From Actinotalea alkalitolerans (lineage in GTDB: Bacteria; Actinomycetota; Actinomycetes; Actinomycetales; Cellulomonadaceae): DNA of 64,000 bases. The notes below the pieces were generated by a model, which was not told where the DNA came from, searched no databases, and saw nothing but the letters and a program-made list of their open reading frames with translations. A program made the position numbers and the translations under genes. The stretch lies in the NCBI RefSeq assembly GCF_023369855.1, contig NZ_JAMBPP010000001.1:310001-374000 (forward strand), in the 5' to 3' direction. The stretch's first letter is position 1. Each line of letters begins with the position of its first letter. Of this stretch, positions 52,064-60,673 are shown in pieces.

Positions 52064-53059
52064 ATGAACGCCCCCCAGATGCTGGGAACCGGGATCTCCG
52101 AAGGACTGCTGCTCAAGCCGGTCCGCTACCAGTGGGCGATGGACCTGTACGACCAGGCCGTCGCGAACACGTGGTTCCCCAACGAGATCCAGCTCGGTGA
52201 GGACCTCGCGGACTTCAAGAAGATGACCGAGGAGGAGAAGCACGCCGTCACGTTCCTGATGTCGTACTTCAACCCCAACGAGCTGCTGGTCAACAAGGCG
52301 CTGGCCTTCGGCGTCTACCCCTACATCAACGCCCCCGAGGCGCACCTCTACCTCGCGAAGCAGATGTGGGAGGAGGCCAACCACTGCATGAGCTTCGAGT
52401 ACGTCCTGGAGACGTTCCCGATCGACCGCGAGCAGGCCTACGGCTCGCACGTGAACGTCCCCTCCATGGCCGCCAAGGAGGAGTTCCAGGTCCACTACAT
52501 CCGCCGGATGACCGAGCAGACCCTGGACATCACCACCACCGAGGGCAAGCAGGACTTCGTCCGCAACCTCGTGGCGTACAACGTCATCCTCGAGGGCATC
52601 TGGTTCTACAGCGGCTTCATGGTCGCGCTGAGCTTCCGCCAGCGGAACCTGCTGCGCAACTTCGGGTCGCTCATGGACTGGGTGATCCGCGACGAGTCGC
52701 TGCACCTGAAGTTCGGCATCAACCTCATCCTCACGGTGCTCGAGGAGAACGAGGACCTGCAGACCGCGGAGTTCGCCGAGGAGATCCGCCAGATGATCCT
52801 CGACGCCGTGGAGATGGAGGAGCAGTACAACCGTGACCTGCTGCCCACGGGCATCCTCGGGCTCAACGCCGACTACGTGAACCAGTACGTCAAGTACCTG
52901 GCCGACCGGCGCCTCGAGGAGCTCGGCTTCGAGCCGCACTACAAGGTGTCCAACCCCGCCAAGTGGATGGCCACGGCCAACGACACCCTGCAGCTGGTCA
53001 ACTTTTTCGAGGCCACCAACACCTCCTACGAGGTCAACTCGGGCGCCGGCTCGCGCTGA
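52064..53059 (+). CDS. nrdB: Ribonucleotide reductase beta subunit, class Ic (Mn/Fe) type
   Basis: 331 aa, ferritin-like helical protein. Metal ligands are Glu73, Glu104, His107, Glu177, Glu211 and His214. The first ligand is Glu instead of Asp, and the radical-tyrosine position, four residues after His107, is Phe111 (NHCMSF). The spacings 31, 73 and 34 between carboxylates equal those recalled for the Chlamydia class Ic enzyme. This identifies a tyrosine-less R2 using a Mn(IV)/Fe(III) centre. The C-terminus lacks a typical acidic-aromatic tail. AAGGAG precedes the ATG; the stop overlaps the next ATG (TGATG). Confidence 0.9.
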   Translation: MNAPQMLGTGISEGLLLKPVRYQWAMDLYDQAVANTWFPNEIQLGEDLADFKKMTEEEKHAVTFLMSYFNPNELLVNKALAFGVYPYINAPEAHLYLAKQMWEEANHCMSFEYVLETFPIDREQAYGSHVNVPSMAAKEEFQVHYIRRMTEQTLDITTTEGKQDFVRNLVAYNVILEGIWFYSGFMVALSFRQRNLLRNFGSLMDWVIRDESLHLKFGINLILTVLEENEDLQTAEFAEEIRQMILDAVEMEEQYNRDLLPTGILGLNADYVNQYVKYLADRRLEELGFEPHYKVSNPAKWMATANDTLQLVNFFEATNTSYEVNSGAGSR

Positions 53060-53823
53060 TGGCGACCCCCCGGCTGCTCGTCCGACGTCCCTCGCCGCGT
53101 CTGCAGGACGGTGAGCTGACCCACCTCGAGCGGCAGAGCGTCGACGCAGGGGCCGCGCTGGCCGGCTGGACCGCCTACGTCGAGGCCTTCGAGACGCGCG
53201 GCTGGGAGGTCCACCAGGTCGACCCGGCGGACGAGCACCCCGACGGTGTCTTCGTCGAGGACACCGTGGTGGTGTTCGGGGACGTCGCGGTGCTGACCTC
53301 ACCCGGCGCCGCGACCCGGCGTGGCGAGGTCAGCACCATGGAGGCCGCGCTGCGCGACCTCGGGGTGACCGTGCACCGCATCGAGCAGCCCGGCACGCTC
53401 GAGGGCGGGGACGTGCTCAAGGTCGGCACCACGGTGTACGTGGGCCGCAGCGACCGCACGGACATGGACGGGATCGCCCAGGTCGCCAGGATCGTCGAGC
53501 CCCTCGGGTACCGGGTGGTCGTGGTCCCGGTCACCAAGGTGCTGCACCTGAAGTCCGCGCTCACGGCCCTGCCCGACGGCACCGTCATCGGCTACGAGCC
53601 GCTGGTCGACGACCCGACCCTGTTCCCCGACTTCCTGGCCGTGCCCGAGGAGACGGGCTGCGCCGTCGTCGTCCTGGACGACACGACCGTGCTGCTCTCC
53701 GAGAACGCGCCCCGCACCGCCGAGCTGCTGCGCGACCGCGGGCTCACCGTGGTGACCGCACCGGTCGGGGAGTTCGAGAAGCTCGAGGGCTGCGTCACGT
53801 GCCTGTCGGTGCGGGTGCGCTGA
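53059..53823 (+). CDS. ddaH: Dimethylarginine dimethylaminohydrolase-type hydrolase
   Basis: 254 aa, a pentein-fold guanidine hydrolase. The catalytic set is present: Glu/Asp in VFVEDTVVVF, GTLEGGDVLKVG, His in KVLHLKSAL, and Cys in GCVTCLSV near the C-terminus. DDAH makes citrulline from methylated arginines; related enzymes act on other amidines. Its ATG overlaps the nrdB stop by one base, an unexpected partner for ribonucleotide reduction that may simply use the nrd transcript. Confidence 0.9.
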   Translation: MATPRLLVRRPSPRLQDGELTHLERQSVDAGAALAGWTAYVEAFETRGWEVHQVDPADEHPDGVFVEDTVVVFGDVAVLTSPGAATRRGEVSTMEAALRDLGVTVHRIEQPGTLEGGDVLKVGTTVYVGRSDRTDMDGIAQVARIVEPLGYRVVVVPVTKVLHLKSALTALPDGTVIGYEPLVDDPTLFPDFLAVPEETGCAVVVLDDTTVLLSENAPRTAELLRDRGLTVVTAPVGEFEKLEGCVTCLSVRVR

Positions 53824-53883
53824 GCGGTGCAGCTGCGCTGAGCCGGTCCGGGCGCACTGAGGCGGGCCGGGCGCGCCGACCCG

Positions 53884-54765
53884 TCAGCGCAACGCGACCC
53901 AGATGAGCAGCATCGTCACCAGGAAGCCGACCAGGTAGTTGGCCGCGAGGAACTGCCGCCAGCCCCGGTTGGAGGACGCCGCGTCGTCGTCCGTGACCGA
54001 GCGGTACGGCCAGACGATGCCGACGTACGGCAGCACGAGCGCCGCGGCCAGCGGTCCCGGCCAGGCGGTGAGCAGCATCAGGGCCCCCGCGGCGAGGTAC
54101 GCACCCAGGCTGAGCCGCACGGTCGCCCGAGCGCCCAGCACCGTGGCGATCGAGGAGATGCCGCCCTCCCGGTCGGCCTGGATGTCCTGCACGGCGCCGA
54201 AGGCCTGGCTCGCCGCGCCCCACAGGAAGAAGGCCGCGAGCAGCAGCCATACGTCCCGGGTGAACGACGCCCCCGCGAGCACCAGGCCGTACACCGCGGG
54301 GGACACGAAGTGGGTGCTCGAGGTCAACGAGTCCAGGACCGGGCGCTCCTTGAAGCGCAGCCGGGGCGCGGAGTACGCGACCACCGCGAACAGCGACACC
54401 GCGAGCACGGCCCACGACGAGGGCGACCCGACCGCGACCAGGTAGGCCACGAAGGGCACCGGCAGCAGCACCGCGCTGAGCAGGGTGACCCGGTGCCACC
54501 GCTCGTCGAGCAGCGCCCCCTCGACCCCGCCCTTGCGGGGGTTGTTGCGGTCCGACTCGTAGTCGAAGACGTCGTTGACCCCGTACATCAGCAGGTTGTA
54601 GGGGATCAGGAAGAACAGCGTGCCGAGCACGAGCCGCAGGTCGACCTCGCGGGTGGTCATCACGTATGCCGCCCCGAAGGGGTACGCGGTGTTGACCCAG
54701 CTCAGCGGGCGGGAGGCGAGGGTCAGCCGGCGCAGGACGGCGCCCGTGGTCAGGGTGGTGCTCAT
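53884..54765 (-). CDS. crtEb: Lycopene elongase (UbiA-type prenyltransferase)
   Basis: 293 aa with about eight membrane helices. The two Asp-rich motifs of UbiA enzymes are NDVFDYESD near residue 64 and QDIQADREGG near residue 194. In C50-carotenoid clusters this protein adds C5 units to both ends of lycopene to give flavuxanthin-type C50 chains. It is the last gene of the idi-crt operon, and its start overlaps the crtYf stop by 4 nt. Confidence 0.92.
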   Translation of the reverse strand: MSTTLTTGAVLRRLTLASRPLSWVNTAYPFGAAYVMTTREVDLRLVLGTLFFLIPYNLLMYGVNDVFDYESDRNNPRKGGVEGALLDERWHRVTLLSAVLLPVPFVAYLVAVGSPSSWAVLAVSLFAVVAYSAPRLRFKERPVLDSLTSSTHFVSPAVYGLVLAGASFTRDVWLLLAAFFLWGAASQAFGAVQDIQADREGGISSIATVLGARATVRLSLGAYLAAGALMLLTAWPGPLAAALVLPYVGIVWPYRSVTDDDAASSNRGWRQFLAANYLVGFLVTMLLIWVALR

Positions 54766-55136
54766 GGGTCCAGTCTCCCGCTCCCGGCGCCCGTCCCGTG
54801 CGCGGACGACTCACCCGCGCGACGGCGGCGGGCCCCGAGCAGGTGCCACACCGCGGGCAGCAGCAGGGCCGCGGCCACCGAGTACGCGAAGTCCTCGATC
54901 GGCGCGACGCCGATGCTCAGACCGACCCGCTGCGCGTCGTCGTAGGCCACCAGGCCCGCGCTGATCATGAGGTTGTCGAAGACGGCCGTCATCACCAGCA
55001 GCACCAGCAGGCTCAGCCCGACGGCAGCCAGCGACCTGCTCATCGGGACCCCGCGACGACGGGCCGCCCGCACCCCCGCCACGAGGACCACCACCACGAC
55101 GGTCAGGAAGACCGCGTTGAGCGCCAGGTAGGTCAC
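54762..55136 (-). CDS. crtYf: C50 carotenoid cyclase subunit
   Basis: 124 aa with three membrane helices and the PIEDFAY motif, the PxE(E/D) signature of heterodimeric lycopene-cyclase-domain proteins. It acts with CrtYe to cyclise the elongated C50 chain (decaprenoxanthin/sarcinaxanthin-type rings). The C-terminal 20 residues are polar. It overlaps crtYe and crtEb by 4 nt each. Which ring type is made cannot be told from sequence reading. Confidence 0.9.
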   Translation of the reverse strand: MTYLALNAVFLTVVVVVLVAGVRAARRRGVPMSRSLAAVGLSLLVLLVMTAVFDNLMISAGLVAYDDAQRVGLSIGVAPIEDFAYSVAAALLLPAVWHLLGARRRRAGESSAHGTGAGSGRLDP

Positions 55137-55459
55137 GCGGCCTCACCCGCGCGCGCCAGGGCCCGGCTGAACCCGCCGTGCAGGTTCATGGTCAGGTAGC
55201 ACAGCAGGGTCAGGAAGCCGACCTCCTCGACCGGCAGCTCGGGGGCCACCAGCAGACCGGTCATGTACGGCGTCTCGCCGCGGAAGAAGATCCCCAGGGC
55301 GATCCCCGCGACGTCCCAGAGCAGGAAGAAGACCACCCCGACCGCGAGGACCACCGCGGCGCGTCGCGCATCGGCGAAGAAGAAGAGCCGGAACCGGTGG
55401 TCGAGCACAACCATCCCGGTGATCGAGACCAGCAGGAGCGCGCCGTACAGCAGGCTCAT
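55133..55459 (-). CDS. crtYe: C50 carotenoid cyclase subunit
   Basis: 108 aa with three membrane helices and the PVEEVGFL motif of the lycopene-cyclase domain. It is the partner of CrtYf; two such small subunits in tandem are the hallmark of bacterial C50-carotenoid clusters. Start and stop overlap the neighbouring genes by 4 nt, so the subunits should be made in equal amounts. Confidence 0.9.
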   Translation of the reverse strand: MSLLYGALLLVSITGMVVLDHRFRLFFFADARRAAVVLAVGVVFFLLWDVAGIALGIFFRGETPYMTGLLVAPELPVEEVGFLTLLCYLTMNLHGGFSRALARAGEAA

Positions 55460-57114
55460 CGTGCGGCAGCCCGCACACGGGGTTCGGCGCCCTCGTCCAG
55501 CGGGCCGGTCGAGGTGTCACCGCGCAACCGCTTGATCAGGATCTCCGCGCTGATCAGGCACATCGGGAGCCCGATGCCCGGGATCACCGAGCCGCCCGCG
55601 TGGTAGAGCCCGGAGACCCGGCGCGAGACGTTGCCCGAACGGAACATCGCGCTCTGGGCCAGCGTGTGGGCCGGGCCCAGCGCGGTGCCCTGCCAGGTCC
55701 GCAGCTCCTCGGCGAAGTCCGCCGGACCCACGGTACGGCGCACGACGACGCGCTCGGCGAGGTCGGGCACCCCGGCCCACCGCGCGACCTGGGCGATCGC
55801 GGCGTCGGCCACCTGCTCGACCCACGGGTCACCCTCGCCGTCCAGACCGCCGCGCCCGAGCCGGGGGTCGGGGGGCACGGGCACCAGCACGAAGACGTTC
55901 TCCGCACCGGCCGGGGCCACCGACGGGTCGGTCGCGCTGGGCTTGCACACGTACAGCGACGCCGGGTCGGGGAAGGCGGTGTCGGCGGCCGGGTGCCCGC
56001 GCCGCGGGAAGATCCGGTCGAAGCCCTGCTGCCAGTCCTCGGTGAAGAACAGCGAGTGATGGCCCAGGGTCGGCAGCTCCCCGCTCACGCCGAGGTAGAG
56101 CAGCACGGCGCTGGGACCGGGCACGCTGCGACGCCACCACCACTCGGACCGCGAGCGCAGCCGGGCGGGCAGCAGCACGGTCTCGGTCTGGTGCAGGTCC
56201 ACCGTGGAGACCACGACGTCGGCGCTCACGTGCTGCCGGGTGCCGTCGGCGTCGCGGTAGTCGACCCCGGTGGCACGGGCCCGCACCGGGCCCGGGACGG
56301 TGCGCCCGGCGACGGTGCGACCACCCTCGTACGGCTGCGTGGTGATCGCCAGGGCCTGGGCCCCGAGGCGGATGTCAACACCGCGCTGCTCGGCCAGCCC
56401 GCGGATCGCCCCGATCAGCCGGCTGAACCCACCCTGCGGGTAGAGCACGCCGTCGGCCATGTCGAGGTGGCTCATCAGGTGGTACATGCTCGGTGTCAGC
56501 CGGGGCGCCGAGCCCAGGAAGACCGCCGGGTAGCCGAGCACCTGGCGCAGGCGCGGGTCGGTGAACTCGCGGGCGGCGCGCGTCTCGAGGGACTCGGTGA
56601 GCAGCCGGACCAGGCGCGGCAGCCGGGTCAGCACGTCCCGGTTCGCCAGGGGCAGCAACGAGGCGTAGGTCGTGTAGAGGAAGTGCCGGGTGGCCATCGT
56701 GTACGTGTCGCGCGCCGACCCGAGGTACGCCCGCAGCCGCTCCCCGGCACCCGGTTCGATCCCCTCGAAGGTCGCCACGTTGGTCTCGAGGTCGCCCGCG
56801 ACCTCCATCGACGGCCGGTTCTCGAAGAACACCCGGTAGCCCGGGTCGAGCCGGACCAGCTCGAGCTGCTCGTCGGCGCTGGTGCCCAGCAGACCGAAGA
56901 AGTGGTCGAAGACCTCGGGCATCAGGTACCACGAGGGGCCGGTGTCGAACGAGAACCCCTCGTGCTCCCACAGCCCGGCCCGACCGCCGACGACGTCACG
57001 CGCCTCCAGCAGGGTCACCTGGTACCCCTCACGGGCCAGCAGGGCCGCACTGGCCAGCCCCGAGATCCCCCCGCCGACGACGACGGCACTGCGCGGCTCA
57101 CGGGTCCGGGTCAC
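55456..57114 (-). CDS. crtI: Phytoene desaturase
   Basis: 552 aa. The FAD dinucleotide motif VVVGGGISGLASAALLAREG is at the N-terminus, followed by GGRAGLWEHEGFSFDTGPSW. The C-terminal signature SGLYHAGGSVIPGIGLPMCL is typical of CrtI. It converts phytoene to lycopene at the membrane. The start is a GTG about 5 nt behind GGAGTGGA; a GTG two codons upstream is possible. It follows crtB after 83 nt and overlaps crtYe by 4 nt. Confidence 0.93.
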   Translation of the reverse strand: MTRTREPRSAVVVGGGISGLASAALLAREGYQVTLLEARDVVGGRAGLWEHEGFSFDTGPSWYLMPEVFDHFFGLLGTSADEQLELVRLDPGYRVFFENRPSMEVAGDLETNVATFEGIEPGAGERLRAYLGSARDTYTMATRHFLYTTYASLLPLANRDVLTRLPRLVRLLTESLETRAAREFTDPRLRQVLGYPAVFLGSAPRLTPSMYHLMSHLDMADGVLYPQGGFSRLIGAIRGLAEQRGVDIRLGAQALAITTQPYEGGRTVAGRTVPGPVRARATGVDYRDADGTRQHVSADVVVSTVDLHQTETVLLPARLRSRSEWWWRRSVPGPSAVLLYLGVSGELPTLGHHSLFFTEDWQQGFDRIFPRRGHPAADTAFPDPASLYVCKPSATDPSVAPAGAENVFVLVPVPPDPRLGRGGLDGEGDPWVEQVADAAIAQVARWAGVPDLAERVVVRRTVGPADFAEELRTWQGTALGPAHTLAQSAMFRSGNVSRRVSGLYHAGGSVIPGIGLPMCLISAEILIKRLRGDTSTGPLDEGAEPRVRAAAR

Positions 57115-57197
57115 GTCCACTCCACTCCAGGTTCCGACCGCGCTGCTGGGTCCAGCCGCACGGGCACCACCGAGGCTGTCACATCGGTCACGGCGCC

Positions 57198-58088
57198 TCA
57201 GCCCGCCACGACCGCGCGGGGTGCGCGCCGCGGTCGCAGAGCCTGGGCGGCGACCCGGACCTTGACCGGCCCGGGCACCCGGACACGGGTACGGGCGATG
57301 TCGGCGGCCGGGGTCACGGCGAGCCGGGCGGTGAGCTCGGTGAACAGCGCGCTGGCGACCTGGACGGCCCGCCGGGCACCCGGGGGGAGCTCGGCCATGG
57401 CTGCCCTGGCGACCCGCAGGTCCTCGCGGATGTCGGCGAGGATCACCGCCTTCTGCTCCTCGGAGAGGTGGTCGGGGTCGACGTCCACGAAGTAGCTGCG
57501 GCCCAGCCGCTCGTGGTCGTCCGCGAGGTCCCGCAAGAAGTTGATCTTCTGGAAGGCCGCACCCAGCGCGCACGCCCCCGGGGCGAGCTCGTCGTACCGG
57601 GCGCTGCGTCGGGCCGCCGGCTCGTCGAGCAGGAACACCCGCAGGCACATCAGCCCGACGACCTCGGCCGAGCCGTGCACGTAGGCCACGAAGCTCTCGG
57701 CGTCGTGCACCGCCCGCTGCAGGTCCATCCGCATCGAGGTGAAGAACGGTGTGGTCAGCTCGGTACCGAACCCGGCCCGCCGTGCGGTGCCCGCGAAGGC
57801 GTGGACCAGCACGTTGGTGCTGTACCCGGTGGCGATCGCCTCGGTGGTCTCGGCCTCGAGCCGGGTCAGCAACCTGTCGGCGGTCTCGAGGTCTCCCCCG
57901 GACTCCTCGGTGGCGCCGTCGACGACCTCGTCGGCCAGGCGGACCAGGGCGTAGATGTTGCGGATCTCGACGCGGCTCGCAGCGGGCAGCAGTCGCGTGG
58001 CCAGGCCGAAGCTCGTCGAGTACTCGCGGACCACCAGGTCGGCGGCCCCCTCGGCGACCCGGTCGTACAGGTTCAGCCGGCCTGACAT
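57198..58088 (-). CDS. crtB: Phytoene synthase
   Basis: 296 aa. The two Asp-rich substrate-binding motifs are DEVVD near residue 53 and DLADD near residue 191, with GSAEVVGLMCL and QKINFLRD between and around them. It condenses two geranylgeranyl diphosphates to phytoene. The start overlaps the crtE end by 16 nt. The C-terminal 40 residues are basic and carry no known domain. Confidence 0.94.
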   Translation of the reverse strand: MSGRLNLYDRVAEGAADLVVREYSTSFGLATRLLPAASRVEIRNIYALVRLADEVVDGATEESGGDLETADRLLTRLEAETTEAIATGYSTNVLVHAFAGTARRAGFGTELTTPFFTSMRMDLQRAVHDAESFVAYVHGSAEVVGLMCLRVFLLDEPAARRSARYDELAPGACALGAAFQKINFLRDLADDHERLGRSYFVDVDPDHLSEEQKAVILADIREDLRVARAAMAELPPGARRAVQVASALFTELTARLAVTPAADIARTRVRVPGPVKVRVAAQALRPRRAPRAVVAG

Positions 58089-59200
58089 CGGGCCTCCTCG
58101 ACGTGGCCGACGACGTCGTCCAGGGCGTCGCGCACCTGGGAGACCAACGCCTCGACCACTGCGGCCATCTCGGGCGGGAGGGGCCGGCGGGTCAGCCGGG
58201 CGATCACGTCGTCGAGGTCCTCACGGACCTGCTCCTCGACGCGGACGGGGGCCGCGGAGTGCGCCAGCGCCCACCGCATCCGGGCCGCCGTCACCTGGTC
58301 CAGGTCCTCGCGACCGAGGTTCGACTCGAGCTCGTCCCAGACGGGCAGGGTCCGGGCGTGCAGGATCAGGGCGGTGTGCTTGCCCTCCCGCAGGTCGCTC
58401 ACGTTGCTCTTGCCGATCTTCTCCTCGGGGGCGAACACCCCGAGGAGGTCGTCGACCAGCTGGAACGCCCGCCCCAGCAGGCGACCGATGTCGTCGAGCT
58501 CGACCAGGACGTCGTCGCCCGCACCGGCGAGCACCGCCCCGGCACGCAGGGGCGCACGGAAGGAGTACATGGCGGTCTTGGACTCGCACACCAGGATCGC
58601 CTCGTCGAGGGTCGGCAGGTGCAGCCCGAGCCCGAAGGCGGTGTCGGCGAGCTCACCGCCGGCAGAGACGAGCAGGGTCTCGTCGAGCAGGTCCAGCAGC
58701 TGCATGCGCTGCCTGCCAGGGATGTCGACCGAGGCGATGAGGCGGTGCGCCCGGCTCAGGGCGAGGTCACCGGCGAGCACGGCCGAGGCGTCCGACCAGC
58801 GTCGGGCCCGGTCCTCGTCGGCCCCCAGGGCCAGCGAGACGTTGCGCAGCGTCGCGGCGAGGTTCGGTGCGCCACGCCGCACGGTGTCCCGGTCGATCAG
58901 GTCGTCGTGGATGAGGAAGGCCGTGTGCAGCAGCTCGAATCCCGCGGCGACCAGCACGGCCGCCTCGAGGCACCGGCCCCCGAGGGCGTCGTGGGTGCGC
59001 AGCACGATCGAGGAGCGGAACCTCTTGCCCCCGCGCACGCTGCGGTCGATCTCGGACCAGATCAGCGCGTACTCCGGTCCGAAGGCCTCGGCCCGGCGGC
59101 GCGCGGTCTCGAGCTCGTCCCGCAGGAGCACATCGACCAGCTGGGGCGGGTCGGGCCAGGTGGTCGACGCAGGTTCCAGGCGGGTCGAGGTGTCCGTCAT
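58073..59200 (-). CDS. crtE: Geranylgeranyl diphosphate synthase
   Basis: 375 aa, all-helical polyprenyl synthase. The first Asp-rich motif is HDDLIDRD (DDxxD) and the second is QLVDDLLGVF. GGKRFRSS binds diphosphate. It produces the C20 precursor for phytoene. A prenyl chain of C20 is inferred from the operon rather than from chain-length residues. Its ATG overlaps the idi stop by 4 nt. Confidence 0.93.
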   Translation of the reverse strand: MTDTSTRLEPASTTWPDPPQLVDVLLRDELETARRRAEAFGPEYALIWSEIDRSVRGGKRFRSSIVLRTHDALGGRCLEAAVLVAAGFELLHTAFLIHDDLIDRDTVRRGAPNLAATLRNVSLALGADEDRARRWSDASAVLAGDLALSRAHRLIASVDIPGRQRMQLLDLLDETLLVSAGGELADTAFGLGLHLPTLDEAILVCESKTAMYSFRAPLRAGAVLAGAGDDVLVELDDIGRLLGRAFQLVDDLLGVFAPEEKIGKSNVSDLREGKHTALILHARTLPVWDELESNLGREDLDQVTAARMRWALAHSAAPVRVEEQVREDLDDVIARLTRRPLPPEMAAVVEALVSQVRDALDDVVGHVEEARCQAG

Positions 59201-59751
59201 GGCTGGTCCCCCGGTCCGGGCGGGTACTGCTCGGGCAGGCGCAGCGCGGGGGCGTGCTCGACGAGCCACGGGCTCAGCGCCCAGGGAGCCGCGGCGACCG
59301 CCCGGTGCAGGTCGTCCGGGGCGACCCACGCGTGGTCCATCACCTCGTCCGGGTGCGGCACGGGCTCGCTCGTGGTCCTCGCGGTGAAGACCGGGCAGAC
59401 CTCGTTCTCGACGATGCCCGAGGCGTCGACCGCGCGGTACCGGAAGTCCGGCACCGCCGGCGCGATGTCGGTGACCTCGATGCCCAGCTCGTCCCGCGAG
59501 CGGCGGCGGATGGCGTCCTCGAAGGACTCCCCAGGGGCCGGGTGCCCGCACACCGAGTTGGTCCACACCCCGGGCCAGGTCTTCTTGCCGAGCGACCGAC
59601 GGGTCATCAGCACCTGCCCGGCGGCGTTCAGCACATGGCACGAGAACGCCAGGTGCAGGGGGGTCTGGTGGGTGTGCACGTCGGCCTTCGGCGCGGTGCC
59701 GATGCGTTCGCCGTCCTCGTCCAGCAGGATGACGGTCTCGGGTGTGCCCAC
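59197..59751 (-). CDS. idi: Isopentenyl-diphosphate delta-isomerase, type I
   Basis: 184 aa from a GTG. It has the Nudix-type box GHPAPGESFEDAIRRR, the active-site Cys in SVCGHP, and the Glu in VENEVCPVF. It interconverts IPP and DMAPP, supplying both GGPP synthesis and the C5 units for CrtEb. First gene of the seven-gene carotenoid operon. The ribosome site is AGGGGCA-like and weak. A 20-bp dyad lies 35 bp upstream. Confidence 0.94.
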   Translation of the reverse strand: MGTPETVILLDEDGERIGTAPKADVHTHQTPLHLAFSCHVLNAAGQVLMTRRSLGKKTWPGVWTNSVCGHPAPGESFEDAIRRRSRDELGIEVTDIAPAVPDFRYRAVDASGIVENEVCPVFTARTTSEPVPHPDEVMDHAWVAPDDLHRAVAAAPWALSPWLVEHAPALRLPEQYPPGPGDQP

Positions 59752-59785
59752 TGCCCCTGCCTTCCGCGTCGGTATGTCGAGCGTA

Positions 59786-59805
59786 ATGCTCAGCGTGCTG
59801 AGCAT
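59786..59805 (-). promoter_or_regulatory. 20-bp operator-like dyad upstream of the carotenoid operon
   Basis: ATGCTCAGC and GCTGAGCAT are perfect 9-bp arms around a 2-bp centre. The site lies 35-54 bp upstream of the idi GTG and about 100 bp from the divergent glycosyltransferase start. Another CTGAG half site follows at 59808. The short centre excludes an RNA hairpin terminator and suggests a dimeric repressor such as the MarR-type regulators known for corynebacterial carotenoid clusters. No regulator gene is adjacent. Confidence 0.6.
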
Positions 59806-59905
59806 ATCTGAGAACATTCTTCCGGTCCTGAGACCCGACCACGACTCGAACGGCAGGCAGATCGCCGAAGACCGGCTCCCGACGACGTCTCCCGAGAGGT
59901 GTGGT

Positions 59906-60673
59906 GTGGCACTGTCACTCGTGGTGGTCATCCCCGTCAAGGACGACGCCACTGCCCTGCGTCGTTGCCTCGAGCTGCTCGACGCCCAGACCCGACGCGC
60001 CACCGAGGTGGTGATCGTCGACAACGGCTCGACCGACGACAGCGCCGCGGTGGCCCGCGCCCACGGCGCACGCGTCGTGGCCGAACCCCGACCCGGGATC
60101 CCCGCAGCAGCCTCGACCGGGTACGACGCCGCCCTGACCGGCACCCACGGCATGGACGTCATCGTCCGGTGCGACGCCGACAGCGAGCCCCCCGCCGACT
60201 GGCTCGAACGCATCCACACCGCGTTCGTCGACGACCCGGCCCTGCAGGCCCTGACCGGGCAGGGGGACTTCACCGACATCCCCCGGTGGCGCGCGGCGAC
60301 CATCGGGCGGCTCTACCTGCACTCGTACTACTTGACCATGGGAGCCGCCCTGGCCAACCACCCCCTGTGGGGATCCAACATGGCGATGCGTGCCGGCGCC
60401 TGGGCCCGGGTCCAGCACCACGTCCACCGTGAGGACCCCGAGCTGCACGACGACGTCGACCTGTCGTTCTGCCTCGGACCGACCGCGCGCATCCGCTACG
60501 ACCGCACCCTGCGGGTGGGAGTCTCGGGCAGGTCGCTGCGCGGGGGGAGCCTGCTGCGGCGCCGGTTCGTGCGTGCCTTCCGCACCCTGGCCGTGAACTG
60601 GCGTGACATGCCCCCCTGGCGGCGCTGGGAGACCCGTGTGCGGGACGGGGCCCGAGCCCCTAACGTGAGGTGA
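59906..60673 (+). CDS. GT2-family glycosyltransferase
   Basis: 255 aa from a GTG preceded by GAGAGG. It has a typical GT-A start (VVVIPVKDDATALRRCL), the nucleotide-binding VIVDNGSTDDS and the metal site RCDADSEPP (DAD), then WGSNMAMRAGAW. Only a short basic C-terminus follows, without strong membrane helices. It is divergent from the carotenoid operon and may glycosylate the C50 carotenoid end group, a known modification; the sequence does not prove this. Confidence 0.85.
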   Translation: MALSLVVVIPVKDDATALRRCLELLDAQTRRATEVVIVDNGSTDDSAAVARAHGARVVAEPRPGIPAAASTGYDAALTGTHGMDVIVRCDADSEPPADWLERIHTAFVDDPALQALTGQGDFTDIPRWRAATIGRLYLHSYYLTMGAALANHPLWGSNMAMRAGAWARVQHHVHREDPELHDDVDLSFCLGPTARIRYDRTLRVGVSGRSLRGGSLLRRRFVRAFRTLAVNWRDMPPWRRWETRVRDGARAPNVR

